Positions 38,994-50,146 are shown, counted from the stretch's first letter. The stretch: 64,000 nt of DNA from Leguminivora glycinivorella (GCF_023078275.1 NC_062978.1:20049883-20113882), one strand, 5' to 3'. Translations and numbers: made by a program. Notes: generated from the sequence alone by a model not told the origin.

Positions 38994-39240
38994 AGAAATT
39001 GGCCTTTTGACCTTTTTGAAACACAGCGTTTAGAAAACCTTGACACAAAACGCCATTTCCCGAAGACCAGACCAAAGCCGTCCTACACTTACGCATATAA
39101 CACAGCTGGCCAACTATACTGTGCTCCGTGTAATCGCACGTTTAAAATCAAGTTCGGTTTTGGGAGTCATATACGAGCCCACCAAAACCAAAACTCAGAC
39201 CACATGGACTAACAAGGAGTCGCTATAGCCAGATGATGAT
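38994..39240 (+). pseudogene. LINE ORF2 C-terminal zinc-finger end and GATGAT tail
   Basis: The plus frame to 39212 ends LYCAPCNRTFKIKFGFGSHI followed by RAHQNQNSDHMD. The C-x2-C…H-x3-H pattern is the terminal finger of RTE-like LINE proteins. The segment ends AGATGATGATGATGATATT, the tail type of these LINEs. With the inverted piece next to it, this is a 5'-inverted, truncated copy. Confidence 0.6.
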
Positions 39241-40457
39241 GATGATATTTTAGGTACTAATAAATTGTTCAAGATTCAAGATAAAGTGGCATTCACATTT
39301 TGCAAAGTGCTTGATCTCAATAAGTCATTGGAACTGACGGCCAGACTAGACGCATCCGAAACGGGTGCCGCTCGCAAATCCTGCTCAATGTAGCGTTGCG
39401 AACGGTGCATGCGTTACGAACCTTAACGCACACAGCTTATACATTAGCAGAATATCAGATGCATTTTTGAAGTGAAACTTCTGAAATCTTCTCAAGGCTG
39501 AGGCGTAGGCTTAGAGCCGGCGTAGCTTTATTTGACGTTCATATGCGCATTGTAATATGCCTACTTGAAAAATAAATATTGTAACAACACGGATCATTCG
39601 ACGCATACATGGACCACTAGCGCCATCTGACAGCAAGTAGTGACCTACACTAACCACAGCGCATACGCAGCATGTGGCGAACGCGCACCTACTAGCGGCC
39701 TCCAATGCCGAGCGGCGACACAGGTTTAGTTACCAAAAAACCCGTAGATGTCGCTGTCAAGGTCCCGTATTTGTAGATCGCGGTGTTAAGATTTTGTACG
39801 ATTTGGTTAGGCTCGCCGCTTGAAACTTGCTACGTATCGAATCTTAGGTATACAAATTCCGACATAATAGCCCCTGCTTCTCTCTGGAAACTACGTGCTA
39901 TTATTAAGGACGATCCTCAACGTGCTTCCGCTCCAATTCCCTCTCTCTCTCTAACTGACTGGGGAACACGTCTTCGTTCTGAATCTTTCACTTGTACTGT
40001 ACATAATACACACCTCTCACGTCATTTCGGCTTTCCCTTCTCTCCCCGCACGCACCCCCGCTACAATATTTCATTTTTCTAATGCGACTTGCAACTGACC
40101 GCGTTAAACGTTTAATGCTCACAGACAGTAAACGTTTGACGCTCAGTGTTGCCAACTCGAATTTTGAAATTTCCTGTTTTCATTTCCACATTACGAAGTT
40201 ACACTTCTTCCGCGCGAAGGGACTCCACGCACTATTTTTTTTTCTTCTTCCATTAGGGGCTATGTACCTAAGGCTTCGTTTCGCCTATAAGTATGTCGCT
40301 GCGACTATTTCTAAACTGAGATCGCCACCATAACGCCGCCACCTACTACAGCTCACGGTCAAGTCCAACAAATTCAAAAACTTGTAGTATATTTGTATGA
40401 AGTAACTGAACAAGAACCATATTACGGGTACGCATTAGGGAGGGGCAAGAAACACAC
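39241..40457. other. Unassigned DNA with an unrecognised open frame
   Basis: A 99-codon plus frame (39783-40082) reads MLRFCTIWLGSPLETCYVSN onward, with no domain that I recognise. The stretch 39880-40080 is C/T-rich. I cannot tell whether this is a decayed exon. No other feature is seen. Confidence 0.35.
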
Positions 40458-40545
40458 TTTAATATATCCCGTGTGATGACGGGTCAAGAATTTCACCACC
40501 CCTTTCCTCTCGTGCTATCGTAGAAGTCGACTGTGGGATTTAGGT
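40458..40545 (+). repeat. 240-bp retroposon, partial copy
   Basis: CCGTGTGATGACGGGTCAAG, AATTTCACCACCCCTTTCC and CGTAGAAGTCGACTGTGGGA match 1115-1200. The 3' part is absent. Confidence 0.6.
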
Positions 40546-41054
40546 TCACTTGTGGTATAGATGATGGGCTGGAAGGTAACAGTGATGATTCACTGATATT
40601 ATCAAGCGATTTGGTAATAAATATGTTGGGTTCTTAAAGGAATGATGCGAATATTCGCTGTTTCGACGAAGGACACACACGGTGGTTGCTCAATTGGTTA
40701 AATAAAAGCAGAAGTTTTCACGATTTTAACACGTACTTAAAAACAGGACTCCGCGCGACGCCGTCCTTGAAAACCGAAGATTAGTTTAAAAACTTATTTT
40801 TACGACTAAACTACTTAAATAAAAACCGAAGTATGAAGATCTGTGAGAATCAGTATCACAATTTCGATATATCCTGTTCTAATGTGTGTAAAGTCTCATT
40901 TATTTCATGTCAACAGACGTTTAAAACAATCCACTTCTGGGTAAATTGACTTCGCTGTGTCCTGACTCTGTAGCCAATGGGCGGGTCCACCTAATTTAAT
41001 GATTGCGCAGCACATAAGGTGGTTTTATTTACAATAGTACATGCTAGCTTGTTG
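40546..41054. other. Unassigned DNA
   Basis: No gene or repeat boundary is seen. Confidence 0.45.
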
Positions 41055-41233
41055 ATACTAATATTATAAATAGGAAAGTGTGTATGTCTGTTTGTTTGTT
41101 CGCCTTTCACGGCAAAACGGAGCGATGAATCGACGTGAGTTTTTTAGGTGGAGTATAACTTGAAGGGATGTAGAGTAACATAGGCTACTTTTTGTCTCTT
41201 TCTAACGCGAGCGTAGCCGCGGGAAAAACCTAG
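41055..41233 (+). mobile_element. Lep1-like non-autonomous Helitron
   Basis: ATACTAATATTATAAATAGG at the left and a right end of CGCGGGAAAAACCTAG|T. It has the same 179-bp length as the 12493 and 58961 copies. The 5' TC has changed (GA). Confidence 0.75.
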
Positions 41234-42169
41234 TATTAAATATAACTGAACGTGTAATGGGTACTTATAAAACTTATTAATGAAATACGTGTCAGTGAAC
41301 TTGATATACTTCCAAGCTTGTTAAGTCAAATACTTTTATATTGCTAAACACATACTTAAAATTAAAAACGTAAAACTCGCGTAAAACTATGTTTTTAAAC
41401 CAACCTCCGACGTTTCAAGGACGGTATTGTCCCCGTGATCTAAAAGCAGATAGTTTAACACGATATCGTTTTTAATTTTAAGCATTTACATACTTTAGGA
41501 TTTACATACTTCATCTAAGAATCGTACCTACCTCGATTTCTTAGCGCCACCTATTAAATACTATCTACACTGATGATGCCGTAAATGTGTATTGACGTGA
41601 TATCATGATTTTAAAATAAAGAAATATGTCATTTGTTCTTATAAAAAATAAAAACACCCAAAAATATTTTAAGCCTAAAAACCCCTACATTTCAGGGGTA
41701 CGCTTTTTTGTATTTTGCTGTGGCATTGTATACGCAAAGACAGACAGACGGACAGCAGAGTTGAGTCTCAGTAATAGGGTCTTGCTTTACCCTATCAGTA
41801 CGGAACCCTAATAAAAATCAACAGAGTGGACAACGACATTAGGGAGGCACAATCAAAGGGTGCCAATTGGCAACAGTAACATTATTATGAATTTCCAATG
41901 CAAATAGTTGACCAAACGGCCTAAGGTCCGACATAGAGTAGGAATGAGAGACATGACAAAATAGTTTTCACATACTGAGCTAATAAGATTACTGTACGGG
42001 TTGTACTTGTGTATAAGCTGACTTAAAATAGGAGATTTTTGGTTTAATAAAACAAAACAAAACTTCGTGAATTTAACTCAAAAAAAATTTGATCGATAAT
42101 TACTTCAGTTTTCAACATAATTGATGACTTTTTGCTTTGAGTTCAATTTCACAAAGAGTTTATTAAGAG
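41234..42169. other. Unassigned DNA with one dispersed-repeat fragment
   Basis: The stretch about 41690-41812 (TTTCAGGGGTACGC, CAGACAGACGGACAGCAGAG, CAGTACGGAACCCTAATAAA) is a diverged relative of the GGTTCCG repeats. No gene is recognised. Confidence 0.45.
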
Positions 42170-42240
42170 CCGATAATCGAATCGGTGTCTGAAGCTTACG
42201 CGGCTAATATCCTTACCATTAGACCACCCGGCCACCATGT
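42170..42240 (-). repeat. tRNA-like SINE head (minus), copy 1
   Basis: The minus strand shows GGGTGGTCTAATGGTAAGGA (A-box type), TAGCCGCGTAAGCTTCAGAC and CCGATTCGATTATCGGC (B-box type). A second copy is at 47540-47640. It is too degenerate and too embedded in a repeat to be a tRNA gene. Confidence 0.55.
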
Positions 42241-42569
42241 TGTATCCCGGATTCGGGATGCCCGGCTCAGCTGCCGGAAGAATCTAACAATTTTTGATTA
42301 GTGCAAGGTTTAAATTATTTCAGTTTACAATAATTAAAACTATAATATATATAAAAACACAAGTAATAAATATTTCACATAATAATTAGATATTTTGTGT
42401 CTTTTTTCACAGATGCATCATCAATATCATCATTGGCAAAAACAACAACACGGGTAACACAGGCTTCAGTTGACAATCGGCGGTCCTTAGAGCTCAAAGT
42501 TAATAAACAATTGAACATTAAAGTAGGTATGTTCATCATATCGTTATTTGATATGTCAAACGCAAAACT

Positions 42570-42712
42570 CAAAAATGACGACCGGTCTGGCTCAGTCGGT
42601 AGTGACCCTGCCTGCTACGCCTCGGTCCTGGGTTCGAATCTCGGTAAGGGCATTTATTTGTGTGACGAGCACAGATATTTTGTTCCTGAGTCATGGATGT
42701 TTTCTATGTATA
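42570..42712 (+). repeat. tRNA-derived SINE, left half
   Basis: CTGGCTCAGTCGGTAGTGAC (A box) and GGTCCTGGGTTCGAATCTCGG (B box) are followed by GGGCATTTATTTGTGTGACG and GAGTCATGGATGTTTTCTAT. The SINE stops at TATA (42709-42712), where the foldback element begins, and resumes at 44218. Confidence 0.8.
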
Positions 42713-44217
42713 TGTCACCGTAAAATTGTAAAAACCGTTAGTTTATAATTTCACTAGCGAGATTATGAACTGACGAAATATTGTGAACCGTAACATACAG
42801 TTCACAATTTGACGGATTATTTTTACGTTAGATTATAATATAACGAAGCGAAACCGTCAAATTGTAAACTGTCATGGCGTCGGAACGAAGCTAGCTCTCT
42901 GATTGGTCGGTTTTATAGTAGATCGTTCTGTGGCCATAGAGTGACTGACACAAACAGACACTGCAATCACAGATGTCAATCAAAAACCTCATTAAACTTT
43001 TATCATCAAAATTCGATATATTGTTTAAGGAAATGGTCGAACTCGTCAAATAAACAAAATTGTCAGTTACTTTGCTTATTATGTGGCGGCTTAATTGGTA
43101 TATTTCTTGTGATTTAATATTCAGTTTTCGAAAAAAAAACCGTTAGTTTATAATCTTACTAGTGAGATTATCAACTGACGAGTTATGGTGAACCGTAACG
43201 TTCACAATTTAACGGATTATTTTTCGTTAGATTATAATATAATGGAGAGAAACCGTCAAATTGTAAACTGTCATATGCGTCAGGAGCTAGTGCCCTGAAT
43301 GGTCTGTTTTTTGTTAGATCGTTCTGGGCCCTTAGAGTACCTAACATAAATGGACACTACAATCACAGATGTCAATTATTAGTACATTACTCTTCTTTCA
43401 GTCGTGTTTTGATTTATCGACACTCGTTTCTCGATACACGTGCGAAAAGGAAATTCGTAACTCGTGTCGATTTAAAACATTAATTTATCGCTACTCGTTT
43501 TTAACTTCCTTTTTTACGCACTTGTATCGTAATGTACTATTTTAATACATTAAGTAATTGACATCTGTGATTGTAGTGTCTATTTATGTTAGGTACTCTA
43601 TGGGCACAGAACGATCTAACAAAAAACTGACCATGCAGAGCGCTAGCTCCTGACGCATGTGACAGTTTACAATTTGACGGTTTCTCTTCGTTAGATTATA
43701 ATCTAACGAAAAATAATCCGTTAAATTGTGAACGTTACGGTTCACCATAACTCGTCAGTTTATAATCTCACTAGTAAGATTATAAACTAACGGTTTTTTT
43801 TTTCGAAAACTGAATGTTAAATCACAAGAAATATACCAATTAAGCCGCCACATAACAAGCAAAGTAGCTGACAATTTTGTTTATTTGGCGAGTTCGACCA
43901 TTTCCATAATATATCGAATTTTGATGATAAAAGTTTAATGAGGTTTTTGATTGACATCTGTGATATCAGTGTCTATTTGTGTCAGTCACTCTATGGCCAC
44001 AGAACGATCTACTATAAAACCGACCAATCAGAGCGCTAGCTTCGTTCCGACGCCATGACAGCTTACAATTTGACGGTTTCGCTTCGTTAGATTATAATCT
44101 AACGTAAAAATAATTCGTCAAATTGTGAACTGTACGTTACGGTTCACAATATTTCGTTAGTTCATAATCTCGCTAGTGAAATTATAAACTAACGGTTTTT
44201 ACAATTTTACGGTGACA
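42713..44217. mobile_element. Foldback element with about 680-bp inverted arms
   Basis: The left end TGTCACCGTAAAATTGTAAA and right end TTTACAATTTTACGGTGACA are mirror images. Pairing continues for most of the element, leaving a central spacer of roughly 130 bp (about 43395-43525). Flanking TATA (42709-42712, 44218-44221) is duplicated, and removing the element restores a continuous SINE. Each arm holds two direct copies of a roughly 250-bp unit (42731-42985 and 43139-43385, mirrored on the right), so one unit occurs four times. Short perfect palindromes recur, for example TTCGTTAGATTA|TAATCTAACGAA at 43687-43710 and CGTTAGATTATAATCTAACG at 44085-44104. No transposase frame is present. Confidence 0.88.
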
Positions 44218-44332
44218 TATATAAGTATGTATTTATCTATTTAAGTATGTATATCGTCGCTTAGTACCTATAGTACAAGCGTTGCTTAGTTTGGGGCTAA
44301 GTTGATTTGTGTAAGATGTCCCCAATATTAAA
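44218..44332 (+). repeat. tRNA-derived SINE, right half
   Basis: Continuation of the SINE from 42570: TATAAGTATGTATTTATCTA, TATCGTCGCTTAGTACC, AGTTTGGGGCTAAGTTGAT and GTAAGATGTCCCCAATATT, then an A run. Confidence 0.75.
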
Positions 44333-44490
44333 AAAAAAAAACTTTATTCATGTAGGCCTAATTACAAGCTCTTATGAATATATTAATAGTTCATTACATG
44401 TTATGATCTTAATTTAACCTAATTATCAGAGCAATTTATTGTTGTAATTATTGTTCATAATAATATTGAGTCTATACCTAATATACAGTT
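44333..44490. repeat. LINE-tail-like repeat
   Basis: CTTTATTCATGTAGGCCTAA, then TTACAAGCTCTTATGAATAT. It reads as the reverse of a LINE 3' UTR that I remember from Lepidoptera. No coding part is seen. Confidence 0.4.
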
Positions 44491-44938
44491 TCATATAAAA
44501 ATAATCGTTAACCAAAAAATATATAGTTATATGTACATAATATAAAAAACATGTCTAGAATATTTCTAGGAAAAATCCAATGTACAAAAAAAATGTCGCG
44601 TCTATTGGAAATAATCTTGATCAAAACAGTCATAACGGTCCAGTTGTCCAGCAAAACTGTATGCGCCCCCAATAAGAGTAAAAGCCATCGGCCGCCTGGC
44701 TCGGTCAATATTTGACTTCAGACTTACTCTAATATAATAAGCTGGACTGTAACATAATAAACTTGGTGATATAATAAACTAAGGTTTATTTAACAGCTGC
44801 CCGATTGGTCATAGTTTAAATCAAGGATAGACTAGGGGACAAATATCTTGTCACGCTTCACCATACATTGACACGACAATTCTGTGCCTATTTCGTGTTT
44901 GATAAGTAATAATGTGACTCAGCGTCAATATTTCCTTG
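44491..44938. other. Unassigned AT-rich DNA
   Basis: No gene or repeat boundary is seen. Confidence 0.45.
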
Positions 44939-44951
44939 TTGAACAGGCAAT

Positions 44952-45187
44952 ACATACATACAATCACGCCTGTGTCCCATGAAGGGGTAGGCAGAGCACA
45001 TTAAACTACTCAGGTTTCAGTGCCAGTCTTGGCAAATAAGGGGTTGAAAGAAAAAGAAACTGTGACATTGCAGTGACAGGTTGCCAGCCATATCCCACAG
45101 TCGCCTTCTACGACACCCACGGGAAGAAAGGGGGTGGTGAAATTCTTGACCCGTCACCACACGGGCAACATACGACATTGAACAACA
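44952..45187 (-). mobile_element. 240-bp retroposon, full minus copy with 13-bp target duplication
   Basis: TTGAACAGGCAAT flanks both sides (44939-44951, 45188-45200). The element reads ACATACATACAATCACGCCT through GCAGTGACAGGTTGCCAGCC to CTTGACCCGTCACCACACGG, the reverse complement of 1115-1354. Confidence 0.78.
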
Positions 45188-45200
45188 TTGAACAGGCAAT

Positions 45201-45609
45201 TTATTTATTTATTTATTAGAAAAAACATGTTTACATGACATTATAGTAAAACCAATGCGTCACGAAACTTAGATAGCAAAAAAGAGAGAAAATAAAGACA
45301 ACAATAAGAATAGGGGGAGAACAATAAAAATAAAATTAAACAATTGATTTGGGCGATGACGTCACAGCGTGGCTCCGTTAGCAATGAATGTGGCTGTCGG
45401 GTGGTGTCGGGTGGTGGTGGTGGTGTCACTGTCACTGTGAAATAGGTCACAGCAAAGGCAGATGAAGTAGCGCGAAGTTGCCGTGCTTTACATAGGTGTT
45501 TTTTTTTCATCTCACTCTTTCATAAAAACTGTCAATGCGGTTCGTAAATCCTAAATTTCGAGTTTTCACTATTGTTTTTCAATTGTTCTTTTATATTTAT
45601 CAGTTATAA
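45201..45609. other. Unassigned DNA
   Basis: A short GGTGGTGTC-rich stretch at 45395-45440 and a TTTA run at 45200-45215. No gene is recognised. Confidence 0.45.
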
Positions 45610-45895
45610 CAAATTTCGGTCCGGAGGTCGCGGGTTCTAACACTTCTAACCCGGCTCGTACCAATGAGTTTTTTTGAACTTATGTGCGAAGGTGAAGGAA
45701 AACATCGTGACGAAACCGGACTAATTCCAATGAGGCCTAGTTATAGTTACCCTTCGGGTTGGAAAGTCAGATAGCAGTCGCTTTCGTAAAACTAGTGTCT
45801 ACGCCAAATCTTGGGATTAGTTGTAGAAGCGGACCCCAGGCTCCCATGAGTCGTGGCAAATGTCGGAATAACGCAAGGAGGATGATGATTTGTCA
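45610..45895 (+). repeat. tRNA-derived SINE with RTE-like tail, 5'-truncated
   Basis: TCCGGAGGTCGCGGGTTCTA (B-box region), CTCGTACCAATGAGTTTTTT, AAACATCGTGACGAAACCGG, CCCTTCGGGTTGGAAAGTCA, GACCCCAGGCTCCCATGAGT and the tail CGCAAGGAGGATGATGATTT. The A box is missing. A fuller copy is at 57570-58015. The GATGATGAT tail suggests mobilisation by an RTE-like LINE. Confidence 0.75.
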
Positions 45896-46017
45896 CAAAT
45901 GTAATGAAAAGCATTGTCCTATCCATCACATCCGCACTCGATTGCAATTATGTTCACTGCCGTTGATTCTCTATGTACCTCATTATTTGACGGATTGTCA
46001 CTTTTAACTCTAATAAT

Positions 46018-46325
46018 TTGACTGCTATTTTTTCTCAATTGATGGTCGCATCGGAAAATCAGCGCTGGAAGTCACCAACAACACGCCGGGATGAGGCCAT
46101 TTCGTGGCACTTGAGGCACTGCATTCCTATCTATTTTGTTATAATGTGTAATCTTGTACTATGGCAAACCTGCATGTTGCAGTCATTGCGCGCACTCTGG
46201 CCACTGAGAAGAAAAAGTATGGTCATGTCGCGCGCCTTTTGTTTTTCACGCAAAAGTTTCTGTCTACAATCTGTCTTGCCTGTGTTCACAAATAAATGTA
46301 TTCTATTTTATTCTAAACGTCAAGT
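46018..46325 (+). repeat. Dispersed repeat ending AATAAATGTATTCTATTTTATT
   Basis: AATCAGCGCTGGAAGTCACC, GGGATGAGGCCATTTCGTGG, GTGTAATCTTGTACTATGG and the end CACAAATAAATGTATTCTAT form a polyadenylated 3' end that I recognise as a common lepidopteran retroelement tail. The 121-codon frame across it is incidental. Confidence 0.45.
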
Positions 46326-46671
46326 TATTTCACAAACAAGAACGACAACTCAAACCTCAAAACCTAGAAACCAAGTTAACTAATTAGGCACTAAATCAGC
46401 TAAGTTCCTATTTTTAGACGTTACTATTGCGGGCACGTAGCGGGGTCGCCGCCAAGTCTTCATTAAGGCGTTCGTATCGCCAAGTGCCAAGCTAAATACA
46501 ACGGTAAACTTAAACTTAACTCGGTTAGCATGTGGTGAAGTTGTCGTAGACTTGAATTGTGAGGTATTTTATGAAATAAAACTATTTAAAACAAATGGGG
46601 ATGGGGACGAACGTCCCGAAACTGGCTTTTTATACAAATGTAGTCCTTAAATTCCTAAATGAATATACATA
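46326..46671. other. Unassigned DNA
   Basis: No gene or repeat boundary is seen. Confidence 0.45.
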
Positions 46672-47022
46672 TATAGAGTGGAGCCTGTAACAAAGGCGAA
46701 GAATTGAACTCTAGGCTATTCTCCTTATACTGATCAACATTTGTTCGGCGACTTTTAAAAATAACATGTATTTTGATTTTTGTCACCCTTGAAAGTTTTT
46801 TCTAAGAGGTAATGTATTGCGAATTCTGTTAAGTCTAAAGTGTGACAGACAACGTCAATGACAACAATAATGGCGTACATTGAAGCTAATATTTATTTTG
46901 TATGAAAAATGAAAAATGTAAAGACTTCATAATTTTTAAAAGTCACTGAACAAATGTTGATCAGTATAAGTAGAATAGCCTACAGTTCAATTCTTCGCCT
47001 TTGTTACAGGCCCCACTCTGTA
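46672..47022 (-). mobile_element. 351-bp MITE, TACAGAGTGGGGCCTG family, copy 2
   Basis: Same length and arms as 22358-22708, but the internal sequence (AATGTATTGCGAATTCTGTT, GTGTGACAGACAACGTCAAT) runs in the opposite direction. Ends are TATAGAGTGGAGCCTG and AGGCCCCACTCTGTA. Confidence 0.8.
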
Positions 47023-47029
47023 TAGTACG

Positions 47030-47195
47030 TACTTCAAATAAATAAAAAACTTTATAAAACTTAAATAACAAATAAATAAGAAGCTAACTCTAAAAAAAGA
47101 ATAAAACAACTTAAAATTAAATTAAAAATTAATCTAAACTAAAATACATATAAATAGGGCCCCCGCGGCATTGTGCCAAACATGCTGGCAGCATT
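47030..47195 (-). repeat. LINE-tail-like repeat (minus copy of 23500-23697)
   Basis: On the minus strand GCTGCCAGCATGTTTGGC, then GCCGCGGGGGCCC and TTTAGTTTAGATTAATTTTT blocks. It corresponds to the reverse of the 23500 repeat. Confidence 0.5.
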
Positions 47196-47539
47196 CCCAT
47201 ATTTAGTTGACATCATAGAAAAGATGTATGTAATTAATAATACCCATATTAAATCTATTGTTTAAATTCAACGGTCCTCGCTTCCATTGCGGATGGCCGA
47301 AAATAACTCTTCATTTTATTTATATTGCAAATTTTTATAAACTTTTTACTGTTTCTATATAACTTATCAATAGTAATATCTTGGTCTTAATTTGCTTAGC
47401 TTGTTAACAATAGTTAAGAATAGTTTAGAATAGTTTTAATTTTATTTATTTAATATCTTTATTACATTCACTTTACCCCTGTTTTATTAAATAAAAATAT
47501 TACTATATTTCAACTGCTTCCTTTACCCTACTCTAAGAT
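47196..47539. other. Unassigned AT-rich DNA
   Basis: No feature is recognised. Confidence 0.45.
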
Positions 47540-47640
47540 TTTTTCACCGAGGTAAAGTTGGGACTCGGGAGTCTAACCCGCGTCTCCAGCTTACGCGACT
47601 AACGTCCTTACCACTAAACCATCCGGCCTCTAACCTTGTT
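47540..47640 (-). repeat. tRNA-like SINE head (minus), copy 2
   Basis: The minus strand reads GGCCGGATGGTTTAGTGGTA (A-box type), ACGTTAGTCGCGTAAGCTGG and CGCGGGTTAGACTCCCGAG (B-box type), then CAACTTTACCTCGGTG. It is better preserved than 42170-42240. Confidence 0.6.
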
Positions 47641-49052
47641 ACTAACCAATATTTTTGTTTAATGAATAAAGGTAAAAATAGTTTTAACAGTTGAAAGGGA
47701 CAAAATAAATAATAAATTATGGTCAATCTATTTTTACTTTCGACTTTAAGCTGATTAATAATCAGCATACTTAGTCCTGCGGCGCTGGCTATATTTTGGG
47801 CCCTAAGTTAAAAAAATATTAAAGTTGATTTTGTTTTCGTTTATAAATACATTGATAACATATAAATTTAACATTTCGTTTTGGGTCACATTCCTAGGGT
47901 GCTTTTTTAGTAATTTGGTAATTTGTGGTTATAATTTTTAATTTGACCTAATGTGCTAAAAAAAATATTCGAGAGAAAAAATGTAACTGTATTGCATTTA
48001 GAATGATATTTTTAGCGTGTATACGTAGTTTGGGTCAATTTACTCGAGTGCTATATGACAATTTGTCATACCTAGCGAAACAGACACAAAAAAATATTCA
48101 TGTTAAAAAAAATAAGAAACGTCGCATTGCCTCCTTTAAATATATCAATAAACTGAAATTGTGTTTTTCTACTCCAGTGCTTGATAAAATTTGCGATAAT
48201 TTATCAAAAATAGGTTTTTACCATTCCAAAAAAATATTAAAGTTACTAGAGTTCTTATCTTATTAACTAAAAAGACAAGATAAATAAGATACGTGAATTT
48301 GGGTAAGTTTAATAGAATGCTTCGAAAAATAATACGGTATTAATATTTGCGTTCGATCAAGTCAAGCGAGCGCAGTGACGCGGGTAGTGTAGGTATTATG
48401 ATACCGACCGCGCGGCCGTGGCGCGGCAGCGGGGAAGGGCAATGACCTCTCTCGACATTCGACAAACCGCACGTTGTGTACAAAACGCCAAAATTTATTT
48501 CAACTGTGCGCATCACGCTATTTAATGCTAAGCCTGAAAGGGTTGTATTTGATAAGACTACTAGAGTAACAATTTTAACTTAATATACCTATTTTCCACA
48601 TGCGTCAGTAAATAATTTAATTTATAAATAATAAATTTAGTATACATCGTGGAATCTACTACTACTACTGCCAAATAAAATAATGCGATTTATCATCTAA
48701 GTACTTTAGACTTATATTTAAGCGTGTCACTCACTATTCAGTTAGCTGAGCGCTTATCTTTCAATATGAATCCACATACATAAAATATATATAATTCAAT
48801 GAGCTAACACACGCGCCGCCGATTATTCATATTTTATTTTGAAGTACATATGGGGATCGACGTTGGTACGAGATCATATTATATCGTAAAATGGTGAGGA
48901 ATTTATATGTAGAAAATACAGGATTATAAAGCAAAATACAGGATGTACTTTTTATAACCGGCAATATTTAACGTGGTGAAGTCATATAACTGATATCGAA
49001 TACAAAACACTAAACGCCCAATGGACTTGCCTCGCGTGACGTCACGTAGTGT
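47641..49052. other. Unassigned AT-rich DNA
   Basis: An 87-codon plus frame at 48003-48266 is Lys/Phe-rich and not recognised. A CG-rich patch (CCGCGCGGCCGTGGCGCGGC) lies at about 48408-48427. No gene is supported. Confidence 0.4.
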
Positions 49053-50146
49053 TTTTAGGGTTCCGTAGTCAACTAGGAACCCTTATAGTTTCGCCATGTC
49101 TGTCTGTCCGTCTGTCCGTCCGTCCGTCCGTCCGTCCGTCCGTCCGCGGATAATCTCAGTAACCGTAAGCACTAGAAAGCTGAAATTTGGTACCAATATG
49201 TAATCACGCCAACAAAGTGCAAAAATAAAAAAACCGGCCAAGAGCGTGTCGGGCCACGCTCAGTGTAGGGTTCCGTAGTTTTTCGTATTTTTCTCAAAAA
49301 CTACTAAACCCATCAAGTTGAAAACAATTTTCCTAGAAAGTCTTTATAAAGTTCTACTTTTGTGATTTTTTTCATATTTTTTAAACATATGGTTCAAAAG
49401 TTAGAGGGGGGGACGCACTTTTTTTCCTTTAGGAGCGATTATTTCCGAAAATATTAATATCATCAAAAAACGATCTTAGTAAACCCTTATTCATTTTTCA
49501 ATACCTATCCAACAATATATCACACGTTGGGGTTGGAATTTAAAAAAATATCAGCCCCCACTTTACATGTAGGGGGGGTACCCTAATAAAACATTTTTTT
49601 CCATTTTTTATTTTTGCACTTTGTTGGCGTGATTGATGTACATATTGGTACCAAATTTCAGCTTTCTAGTGCTAACGGTTACTGAGATTATCCGCGGACG
49701 GACGGACGGACGGACGGACAGACAGACATGGCGAAACTATAAGGGTTCCTAGTTGACTACGGAACCCTAAAAATGGAAAAAAATGTTTTGTTAGGGTACC
49801 CCCCCCCCCACATGTAAAGTGGGGGCTGATATTTTTTTTCATTCCAACCCCAACGTGTGATATATTGTTGGATAGGTATTTAAAAATGAATAAGGGTTTA
49901 CTAAGATCGTTTTTTGATAATATTAATATTTTCGGGAATAATCGCTCCTAAAGGAAAAAAAAGTGCGTCCTCCCCCCCTCTAACTTTTGAACCATATGTT
50001 TAAAAAATATGAAAAAAAATTTTTATAAAGACTTTCTAGGAAAATTGTTTTGAACTTGATAGGTTCAGTAGTTTTTGAGAAAAATACGAAAAACTACGGA
50101 ACCCTACACTGAGCATGGCCCGACACGCTCTTGGCCGGTTTTTTAG
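49053..50146. mobile_element. GGTTCCG element inserted into a second copy of itself
   Basis: The outer copy (plus) runs 49053 to about 49231 and resumes at about 49774 to 50146. The inner copy (minus, about 49232-49773) is complete, from CCGGCCAAGAGCGTGTCGGG to ACTACGGAACCCTAAAAA. The join lies at the A run after GTGCAAAAATAAAA; the intact copy at 8584-9121 reads straight through it into ATGGAAAAAATG. (GTCC)n tracts at 49105-49145 and (GGAC)n at 49695-49726 mark the two left ends. Confidence 0.85.

Noticed and set aside
39783..40333. Frames of 99 and 83 codons that could be a decayed gene
   Set aside because: I do not recognise the protein, and the stretch is pyrimidine-rich, which lowers stop frequency. 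Kept only as unassigned DNA.
46018..46383. 121-codon plus frame
   Set aside because: It spans a retroelement-type 3' end with AATAAATGTATTCTATTTTATT; the sequence is recognised as a repeat, not as a gene.
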